Shown: positions 8,522 to 15,004 of the stretch, piece after piece
Position numbering within the stretch: the first letter of the stretch is position 1
How the letters are laid out: every line of letters begins with the position of its first letter
From: Bacteroidales bacterium
GTDB taxonomy: Bacteria; Bacteroidota; Bacteroidia; Bacteroidales; Muribaculaceae
Direction: 5' to 3'
Assembly (NCBI GenBank): GCA_900766975.1
Contig: CAAFXO010000053.1
Coordinates: forward strand, 1-54,210
DNA: 54,210 nt
Notes under the pieces: generated by a model
Told to the model about the DNA's origin: nothing
The model's input: the letters and a program-made list of their open reading frames with translations, nothing else
Databases searched by the model: none
Position numbers and translations under genes: made by a program

Positions 8522-11158
8522 TCATTTACGGGTCACTCGAGCATTAGCGCCGTGGCGAGGAGCGGCGGATCTACGCGAAGAAGACTTCTTGGATGCCACT
8601 TTAGGAGCAGCAGAAGCGGCAGAAGAAGTGGCATAACCGAGTTTGACATTATCTATGGTAAGCACAGATCCGATAGCCACGGCATGGTAAGTATTAGGAT
8701 CGAGAGTCCAATAATACTTGGTGTTCAAGCGGACACCCGGTTCGTAGAGTTCAGTATCAGTAGGGATATAAATAGAAGGAACGACACCTGACTGAGTAGA
8801 TTTGAAACCTATCTGAATCTTAGCGGCCTTCTTACCGAATGGGTAATTACCGAGAGAAAGAGTACGAGAAGTCATGGTAGATACAGGAGAAAGGAGAATA
8901 GTCTGCTCGGCAAGGATAGAGCCATCGGCAGCGAAGACCTTGATATAAGCCTCCCCCTTCTCATTATTGATAGGCGCATAAGTATAATCGAAGCTCAAAG
9001 TAGATGGGCGCGAATTCCAAGCGATTCCATCAGAGCGCGACTCGGAGCCATTGAAAGCATAAGAACCGAGGAATAACTCACCACGCGACTTATTCAACTC
9101 GCTTGGGGCATTCTGGCAATAATATTTAGTACTTGTAAAGCTGCCAGTCTTTGCCGGGGTTGTGCCATTATGGTGATAGCCGACCGAACGGATCACAGCA
9201 CAACCATTTTCAGAGAAAGTAGAAGGCACGACGAACCAAGTATTGATATTAGCAGCGCCGGTATAGCAAGTGAAAGGGTTAAGGTTAGCCCATCCATCGG
9301 GAGTGGATCGAACGATGCTGGTACGGTTATAATAATCGAAAGCGCCAACACGATATAGACCGCCGACTTGAGGATAAGCGAGATTGATAGTTTCAGAAGC
9401 AGCGGCGAAATTACCATTAGTAACATCCGTTTCGGTCTCAGTGGTGAACTGCGGCACAGCCTTCTCGAACGAACCGACCTTAGCTACGATCGAAGAATAA
9501 GTAGCAGCAGGGGAGAGACCGGAGATAGTGACAAGACCGGTATTAGCGTCGTGAGAGATATTGGCAGATGGGATCTCAGTCTCGCCGTTATAGAAGCGGA
9601 CATTTTCGAAGACATTCTTGGTGGTGGCGTCATCGCCGGCAGAGAGGAGGAGGACTACCTTGCGGCTGAAAGCGTCGGGAGTAATAGAATACTCGGGGGC
9701 ATTGACAGCCACGGCAGTGGATATAGTCTTGGTGCCGAGAGAGCCAACCACGTCGATGGTGCTACCGGTTTGGGGCTGAAGATCAAGGACATACTTGAGG
9801 GCATACGAACCGTCAGCGCGAGTATTGGTGATATCGGTGACGCTCTTGATAGTAGCATCGATCATACGATTGTTGGCATCGGGCACCTTAAACTTCATAT
9901 TATCCTTGATGGTCAGCGTATTGGTGTTGACGATCACGGCAACCTCATTAGCCATGAAATCGATGGCGGGGGCTTCGGCGAACGATATCAGCACCTCAGT
10001 GACATTGATATTAAGTTTGAGAGGCTCGGAAGTACGAGTCATTGCATCGACAGCCTGAACCTCAACGGTATACGAACCGGCGGGGAGATGCTCGAAGAAC
10101 TTGGTAACATTTACGACACCGAGTTTATCGGCATTACGGAAGAAACCGGAGCAGACCATACCATCGTTGGAAAGTTGTTGCTGAGTGAGGTCAGAAGCAT
10201 TAACGAGTTCGACTCGGCTACCGAAAGAGGGAGCGAAGCCATTATTAGCGACTACATTAACGGTAGTAGACTTCAGTCCGCCGTAAGCGAACACATGGAA
10301 CTCGGTATCGGAAGACTGAGTAGAATACTCGAAAGTCTCGACAGTTCCGTCAGCCACGAATCCTTTGGGAGAGATGGTAGGAGCCGGGGCGTTGAAGAGT
10401 TCATCGCCGAGAGAGACGCTCACTGTCTCATTGACGACATCATCGTCGAATTGGACATCGAGGGCGAGATCGCCGGTAGCGCCATCGACTCCGATAGTCA
10501 CGACATAATGGTGGCGAGCCTGGGCAGTGAAAGAAGCGGGTTGGATAGTTACCTGCTTACCCTCGGTGTTGGTAAGAGTAAGGTTGAGTTTAATCTCCGA
10601 AGGTGCGACATAAGCGGGGCGCTCCTCATTTTGGGAGAAAACGACCCAATCATGACCTTCAGACTGAATAGCAGCGCTATGCGAGGGGAAATTCTCGATA
10701 AAAGCGGGAGTATAACGTATAGACACCATCGCATTGGCGAGAGTAGCGACAACTTGCGCCTCAGCGAGGGCACCAGGAGAAACATGGACGGAAGTAGAAC
10801 CCTTATAGAAAGGATTTTGGAAACCCTCGGTATCGATATCGCCGTAGGTGGCGGTGAGGGTATAATCGCCGATGGGGAAAGCATCCTCACGGTTGAACGC
10901 CTCGACGCTCGACCAAGAGCGAGAGAACGAACCATCAGCTTTGACAAGATTTACGGCGAAGAAATCGCCGGAAGGGACAACAGGGCTCACCGAATCGTCG
11001 GCACGCGTCTGACGCATAACTCGAGGATCGGATGAGAAATTCAGATTGATGCCACCGGTGGTACTTGAGTCAGCCCAGGGAGCCTCATCGCTACAAGAAG
11101 CGAGGCCGAGGAGAGCAAACAGCGCACCAACGAGAGTGGAATTACAAATTTTTCTCAT
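8522..11158 (-). CDS. Large DUF4493 lipoprotein with PCMD-like end and basic tail
   Basis: First gene of the operon; the ATG at 11158 gives a signal peptide with lipobox Cys22 (LLGLASC), 878 residues in total. After Thr51-Arg52-Ala53, residues about 55-260 match DUF4493 (DFFAVNLVKADGS, FPIGDYTLTATYGD, FYKGSTSVHV). Several immunoglobulin-like domains follow to about residue 575, then a domain with PCMD-like landmarks (GELFLGSYAFNG, SRPSTLSFDYTYAP, VLTIDNVKLGY). The last 35 residues are unusual: Ala/Ser followed by many Lys and Arg (KKSSSRRSAAPRHG). That tail is unlike the T9SS tails elsewhere in the window. A 155-nt leader separates it from the promoter at 11320-11351. Confidence 0.83.
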   Translation of the reverse strand: MRKICNSTLVGALFALLGLASCSDEAPWADSSTTGGINLNFSSDPRVMRQTRADDSVSPVVPSGDFFAVNLVKADGSFSRSWSSVEAFNREDAFPIGDYTLTATYGDIDTEGFQNPFYKGSTSVHVSPGALAEAQVVATLANAMVSIRYTPAFIENFPSHSAAIQSEGHDWVVFSQNEERPAYVAPSEIKLNLTLTNTEGKQVTIQPASFTAQARHHYVVTIGVDGATGDLALDVQFDDDVVNETVSVSLGDELFNAPAPTISPKGFVADGTVETFEYSTQSSDTEFHVFAYGGLKSTTVNVVANNGFAPSFGSRVELVNASDLTQQQLSNDGMVCSGFFRNADKLGVVNVTKFFEHLPAGSYTVEVQAVDAMTRTSEPLKLNINVTEVLISFAEAPAIDFMANEVAVIVNTNTLTIKDNMKFKVPDANNRMIDATIKSVTDITNTRADGSYALKYVLDLQPQTGSTIDVVGSLGTKTISTAVAVNAPEYSITPDAFSRKVVLLLSAGDDATTKNVFENVRFYNGETEIPSANISHDANTGLVTISGLSPAATYSSIVAKVGSFEKAVPQFTTETETDVTNGNFAAASETINLAYPQVGGLYRVGAFDYYNRTSIVRSTPDGWANLNPFTCYTGAANINTWFVVPSTFSENGCAVIRSVGYHHNGTTPAKTGSFTSTKYYCQNAPSELNKSRGELFLGSYAFNGSESRSDGIAWNSRPSTLSFDYTYAPINNEKGEAYIKVFAADGSILAEQTILLSPVSTMTSRTLSLGNYPFGKKAAKIQIGFKSTQSGVVPSIYIPTDTELYEPGVRLNTKYYWTLDPNTYHAVAIGSVLTIDNVKLGYATSSAASAAPKVASKKSSSRRSAAPRHGANARVTRK

Positions 11159-11319
11159 TATAATAGATATTTTGTTGATATTACAAAAATTGTTAAAAGA
11201 GATTGTAATCATTAAACCCCAAGAGTTAGAAACAATCTAAAGAAAGGTCGTCGAAAAAGCCAAGAAAGCTAATGAGGCGAAACAGACATTAATACAATAA
11301 TGTCCAACCTAACCGGTTG

Positions 11320-11351
11320 CAAAGTTATAATAATAAAAACTTTGATGCAAA
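11320..11351 (-). promoter_or_regulatory. Promoter of the DUF4493/PCMD operon
   Basis: On the minus strand TTTG (11351-11348), 20 bp, then TAACTTTG (11327-11320) fits the Bacteroidetes housekeeping promoter. Transcription would start near 11313, giving a leader of about 155 nt. Confidence 0.75.
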
Positions 11352-11402
11352 TAAAGCGACTAAAACGCATCATAATTACGCCAAATAAACCAAAATATTA
11401 AT

Positions 11403-12434
11403 ATGAAAAAGGTTACAAAAAGAGTATTAGTGGCTATTTTGACCATAATCGGCATCAATTCAGCCAATGCGCAAAGTCTATCAGATTTCTTCAGTGGGGA
11501 CCTTGGGGGCACGTTAGGGAACATCATCGAAGGAGTCTTCACGAGTTCTAACATCGACATCGCCGACTTAGAGGGAGAATGGACCATTTCGGGTCCGGCA
11601 GTATGCTTCAAGAGCGATGACTTTTTGAAAAATGCAGGAGGCTTGGCAGCCGCGTCAGCGATTGAGACCAAGATTGAGCCCTACTACACCAAATATGGAC
11701 TGACCGGGGCAAAATTGGTGATTGATACCGAAGGGAACTACACCTTGCAGATCAAAAACAAATATAATATCTCCGGCACGATCACAAGATCGGAGGGAGC
11801 AGCACAAGGGACCTTTGATTTCAACTTCGGGCTCTTAGGCAGGAAAGTGACCTCGCTCACCACCTACGTACAGAAGACCTCACAGACGATGGACATCATG
11901 TTCGATGCCTCGAAATTCAAGACCATTATCTCGACGATAGCCAACATCAGCGGCATGAGTCTCGCCAAGACCATCAGCAGTCTATTGAATCAATATGAGG
12001 GACTCTGCATCGGCTTTAAGTTGACCGGTGGCTCGACCCGGACCACCAATAGCGGTGTAGGAGGTTTGCTCAACGGCATCTTAGGCGGCGGGAACTCGGG
12101 TAGCAATAGCGGCACGAGCACTACCGGCACATCCAACTCCGGCACAAGCAATAGTAGCAATACGAACACCGGAAGTTCGAACAGCAGCAATACCGGCACA
12201 AGCAACTCCGGCACGAGCGGCAGCGGTTTGGGGGGCTTCTTGAACGGCATCTTAGGAGGAGGCAACTCGGGTAGCAATAGCGGCACGAGCACTACCGGCA
12301 CATCCAACTCCGGCACAAGCAATAGCAGCAATACCGGCACAAGCAATACCGGCACAAGCAACTCCGGCACGAGCGGCAGCGGCTTGGATCTGTTGAAAGG
12401 CTTGCTGAATGGCGGCAACGGCAAAAAGCAATAA
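11403..12434 (+). CDS. DUF4923-like secreted protein with Ser/Gly/Thr/Asn repeat tail
   Basis: A 343-residue protein with signal peptide ending SANAQ at residue 23. Residues about 45-215 resemble the lipocalin-like DUF4923 family of Bacteroidales: IADLEGEWTISGPAVCF, a 'KNAGGLAAASAIETKI' helix, GNYTLQIKNKYNISGTI and a closing NQYEGLCIGFKLTGG. Residues about 218-343 are low-complexity Ser/Gly/Thr/Asn with two copies of LNGILGGGNSGSNSGTS spaced 57 residues apart and a short GLLNGG-Lys end. The domain is expected to act in the periplasm or on the surface; its function is not known. The family call is from memory of the pattern and is moderately sure. The tail length probably varies between strains. 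Confidence 0.75.
   Translation: MKKVTKRVLVAILTIIGINSANAQSLSDFFSGDLGGTLGNIIEGVFTSSNIDIADLEGEWTISGPAVCFKSDDFLKNAGGLAAASAIETKIEPYYTKYGLTGAKLVIDTEGNYTLQIKNKYNISGTITRSEGAAQGTFDFNFGLLGRKVTSLTTYVQKTSQTMDIMFDASKFKTIISTIANISGMSLAKTISSLLNQYEGLCIGFKLTGGSTRTTNSGVGGLLNGILGGGNSGSNSGTSTTGTSNSGTSNSSNTNTGSSNSSNTGTSNSGTSGSGLGGFLNGILGGGNSGSNSGTSTTGTSNSGTSNSSNTGTSNTGTSNSGTSGSGLDLLKGLLNGGNGKKQ
12060..12400 (+). repeat. 171-bp in-frame duplication inside the DUF4923-like gene
   Basis: The segment starting AACGGCATCTTAGG occurs at 12072 and again at 12243, an offset of 171 bp (57 codons). Within each copy are short units encoding NSGTS/NTGTS. The two copies differ by few bases, pointing to recent or homogenised duplication. 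Confidence 0.85.
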
Positions 12435-12456
12435 TGATCTATCGTAAAGATATAAC

Positions 12457-12489
12457 AAAACCCCGAGGATCAGACGTCTTCGGGGTTTT
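12457..12489. terminator. Bidirectional terminator between the DUF4923-like gene and riboflavin synthase
   Basis: AAAACCCCGA (12457-12466) and TCGGGGTTTT (12480-12489) form a 10-bp stem with a 13-nt loop. A/T runs on both sides make it usable on both strands. Confidence 0.85.
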
Positions 12490-12500
12490 GCTATATATAT

Positions 12501-12546
12501 CGGTCGATTAGATCGAAGATAGGCGGTCGATTAGATCGAAGATAGG
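12501..12546. repeat. 23-bp tandem duplication over the end of riboflavin synthase
   Basis: Two exact adjacent copies (12501-12523, 12524-12546) of a 23-bp unit beginning CGGTCGATTAGATCG. The right copy carries the last codons and stop of the minus-strand riboflavin synthase gene; the left copy lies in the 3' untranslated region. Confidence 0.9.
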
Positions 12547-13166
12547 CGAGCGATATACTTGCCGAGGATATCGAACTCGAGGTTAACGATCGAACCGGGG
12601 CGGATATTATGGAAATTGGTATTATGGAAGGTATAGGGGATGATAGCCACAGAGAAACGGCCGATGAGCATATCGGGGTTATCGGCAGCGGGAGCGGAAG
12701 AAGGGTTGCAAACGGTGAGAGAGACGCCATTGACGGTCACCGAACCCTTATCAACGGTGAAATAGCCACGACGAGCGAGGTCTCGACACACCTGATACTC
12801 GAAAGTAAAGACCCAACTTCCGTCAGCCTCTACGAGGTCGACACACTTGGCAGTCTGATCGACATGCCCCTGAACGATATGGCCATCGAGGCGACCATCG
12901 ATGCGCATACTGCGTTCGACATTCACCTCATCGCCGACTTTAAGAGAGCCGAGGTTGGAGCGATCGAGTGTTTCACGTATAGCGGTGACGGTGTAAGTGC
13001 CATCCTTAGGGAGACGGACCACAGTAAGGCAGACGCCATTATGAGAGACACTCTGATCGATCGAGAGCTCATCGACAAACGAACAAGCGAGCGAGATATC
13101 GAGATTATCCTCCACTCTATTGAGGGCGACCACACGCGCCGACTCTTCAACAATGCCTGAAAACAT
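12531..13166 (-). CDS. ribE: Riboflavin synthase (alpha subunit)
   Basis: This enzyme dismutates two 6,7-dimethyl-8-ribityllumazine molecules to riboflavin in the cytosol. The start is placed at the ATG at 13166, giving the conserved MFSGIVEE N-terminus and 211 residues, the normal length; the longer frame upstream is spurious. The protein shows the two homologous lumazine-binding halves, with SHNGVCLTV in the first and VNGVSLTV in the second, GHIVQGHVD in the linker region and the ending VNLEFDILGKYIAR. A TAATTTTG box at 13261-13254 on the minus strand could be its promoter. The stop region is duplicated (see the 23-bp repeat). Confidence 0.95.
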   Translation of the reverse strand: MFSGIVEESARVVALNRVEDNLDISLACSFVDELSIDQSVSHNGVCLTVVRLPKDGTYTVTAIRETLDRSNLGSLKVGDEVNVERSMRIDGRLDGHIVQGHVDQTAKCVDLVEADGSWVFTFEYQVCRDLARRGYFTVDKGSVTVNGVSLTVCNPSSAPAADNPDMLIGRFSVAIIPYTFHNTNFHNIRPGSIVNLEFDILGKYIARLSSI

Positions 13167-13253
13167 AATAAACGATAAAAAATTAGATAAAGAAAAAAGG
13201 CTAAAACTATCCACTCCGAAAAAATGGAGCGATAAAAATAGCGAAAGAGTATG

Positions 13254-13261
13254 CAAAATTA
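13254..13261 (-). promoter_or_regulatory. -7 box for riboflavin synthase
   Basis: Minus-strand TAATTTTG, about 88 bp upstream of the start codon. No matching TTTG is seen at the expected distance, so only the -7 element is supported. Confidence 0.45.
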
Positions 13262-13295
13262 GAAAAAAATTAGTAAATTTACCATCTTGAAGATA

Positions 13296-13333
13296 TATAA
13301 CGTCATAAAAGGATAGTTATAACACCATAAAAG
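13296..13333 (+). repeat. 16-bp imperfect direct repeat, 22-bp period, ahead of the ABC-TOPRIM gene
   Basis: TATAACGTCATAAAAG (13296-13311) and TATAACACCATAAAAG (13318-13333) match at 14 of 16 positions and are about two helical turns apart, just before the GTG start at 13343. They could be operator half-sites or a leader element. Confidence 0.6.
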
Positions 13334-13342
13334 CTCAAAAAA

Positions 13343-14956
13343 GTGAACGCAATCAGACTACCAAAATCATTGCAAGCCGGGAGCGAATCGACAATAGTCG
13401 ACTCGCGCCAGATCACCATCATCGGGGGCAACGGAGCGGGAAAGACCCGTTTTATGGAAGAGATGATGGAGGAATGTGGAGAGAAGGCCTACTGTCTGAG
13501 TGCCATCTCGGCATTTTATGCAGAGCGAGAAGAATCGATGCGCCCCAACTCGATCGATGCACAATACAGGCAGGCGGTGAAGCAACGGAGCTACATGCGT
13601 ACCGATGCTGTGAGCGAGCTTGACAAGATCGTCTACATGCTTTTCGCCGACGAATTGGACAACCTCTTGCGGTTGAAGATGGAATTGACGAAGAGTGGCG
13701 GGAAGAATGTCAAAGTGAAGCGGTCGAAATTTGATGTGATCAAGCGTCACTGGGAGCGGATCTTCCCCAACAACCGGATTACTCGCGAGGGGGGCACATT
13801 GAGGTTTGCCACCGGCAGCGGTGGCGACTTGATCTCCACGCTGAAGCTGAGTCAGGGAGAGAAGACGGTGTTATATTATCTTGGAGCGACACTCTTTGCG
13901 CCGTCGGATGCCGTAATCTTCATCGACTCCCCTACCCTATTCGTTCACCCCTCGATAATAGGGACACTTTGGAACTCGATTGAAGAATTGCGTCGCGACT
14001 GCACCTTCGTCTACAACTCGGTGGATGAAGACTTCATCATCACCCGTACGAGCAACAAATGCATCTGGGTGAAGCGCTACGACTCCGAGCAGCATGCCTG
14101 GGACTATGAGGTGTTGAGTTCGGGGACACTTGCCGAAGACATCATGGTGAAGCTTGCCGGAAGTCGTCGGCCGGTACTATTTATCGAAGGAGATGCCGAG
14201 CACTCTATCGACAAGCGACTATACAGTCTGGTATTCCCGGAGATGACGGTAAGGCCGGTGGGGTCGTGTGACAAGGTGATCGAGACGACTCGCTCCTTCA
14301 ACGATCAGCAGGCGATGCACCATCTCCACAGTTACGGGATAGTGGATCGAGATCGGCGCACGGAGAAAGAGGTGGCATATCTGCGGAGGAAGCAGATTAT
14401 GGTGCCGGAAGTAGCAGAGATCGAGAACATCTTTCTGATGACCGGCGTTATCAAGCTGATGGCACGTCGGAAAGGAAAAGATGGCAATCGGATAGCCGAA
14501 CAGGTTCAGCGGAGTGTGATCAAGATGTTCCGGAAGCAAGCAGACGAGCAGGCATTGCAGCACACACGCCACAAGATGAAGCGTGACGTAGAGTGCAAGA
14601 TCGACGGAAGGTTCAGGTGTATCACCGCCTTGGAGACACATGTACGCGAACTTGAGGCGAGGTTGAAGCCCCGCATGCACTACAACAGGCTTAGGGAGAG
14701 TTTTGCGGTGATGATCCGCGACAACGACTATAACAGCATATTGAAGGTGTTCAATCACAAGCCGATGCTACCCGAATCGGAGGTGAGCACCCTATTGGGG
14801 TTTGCCAACAAAGATGAATATATCCGGGGAGTGATGGGAGTGCTGAAGAGGCAAGATGAAGATGCCGAGACGCTGCGGCAGCTGATCAGAGACTGTCTGA
14901 AATGGGACGACGTCTCCGGGCAGAGCATGAAAGGGGAAAAGGAGAAAAAATATTAA
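13343..14956 (+). CDS. Fused ABC-type ATPase - TOPRIM (DUF4435-like) protein
   Basis: A 537-residue protein starting with GTG; the next in-frame ATG would remove the Walker A motif, so the GTG start is needed. The N-terminal half is an AAA/ABC-type ATPase: Walker A GGNGAGKT (28-35), signature LSQGEK (169-174), Walker B VIFID (191-195) followed by SPTLFVHPS. The C-terminal half starts with PVLFIEGDAEH (278-287), then GIVDRDRR (332-339) and PEVAEIENIF (355-364), the acidic layout of a TOPRIM/DUF4435 nuclease-like domain. This ATPase-TOPRIM fusion recalls merged PARIS (AriA-AriB), OLD and Gabija proteins of phage defence. It also lies between housekeeping genes in line with glgB, so a cellular role is possible. 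Assignment to defence is inference. Confidence 0.82.
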   Translation: MNAIRLPKSLQAGSESTIVDSRQITIIGGNGAGKTRFMEEMMEECGEKAYCLSAISAFYAEREESMRPNSIDAQYRQAVKQRSYMRTDAVSELDKIVYMLFADELDNLLRLKMELTKSGGKNVKVKRSKFDVIKRHWERIFPNNRITREGGTLRFATGSGGDLISTLKLSQGEKTVLYYLGATLFAPSDAVIFIDSPTLFVHPSIIGTLWNSIEELRRDCTFVYNSVDEDFIITRTSNKCIWVKRYDSEQHAWDYEVLSSGTLAEDIMVKLAGSRRPVLFIEGDAEHSIDKRLYSLVFPEMTVRPVGSCDKVIETTRSFNDQQAMHHLHSYGIVDRDRRTEKEVAYLRRKQIMVPEVAEIENIFLMTGVIKLMARRKGKDGNRIAEQVQRSVIKMFRKQADEQALQHTRHKMKRDVECKIDGRFRCITALETHVRELEARLKPRMHYNRLRESFAVMIRDNDYNSILKVFNHKPMLPESEVSTLLGFANKDEYIRGVMGVLKRQDEDAETLRQLIRDCLKWDDVSGQSMKGEKEKKY

Positions 14957-14970
14957 GGAACGCGCTCTAA
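14954..14970 (+). repeat. Stop-embedded palindrome, copy 1
   Basis: TAAGGAACGCGCTCTAA, starting with the TAA stop of the ABC-TOPRIM gene. It matches the copies at 21841, 29187, 34151 and 49282 in sequence and position. Confidence 0.75.
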
Positions 14971-15004
14971 GGTATAAAGAAAACAAAAAAAACTACTAAC
15001 ATAT

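Noticed and set aside
9368..11035. Plus-strand open frame of 555 codons opposite the large DUF4493 gene
   Set aside because: It is the antisense of a well-supported lipoprotein gene; the frame stays open because the real gene rarely uses TTA, CTA and TCA codons. The translation has no signal or known motif.
11990..12424. Minus-strand frame rich in Leu, Pro and Val
   Set aside because: Antisense of the Ser/Gly/Thr/Asn repeat tail of the DUF4923-like gene.
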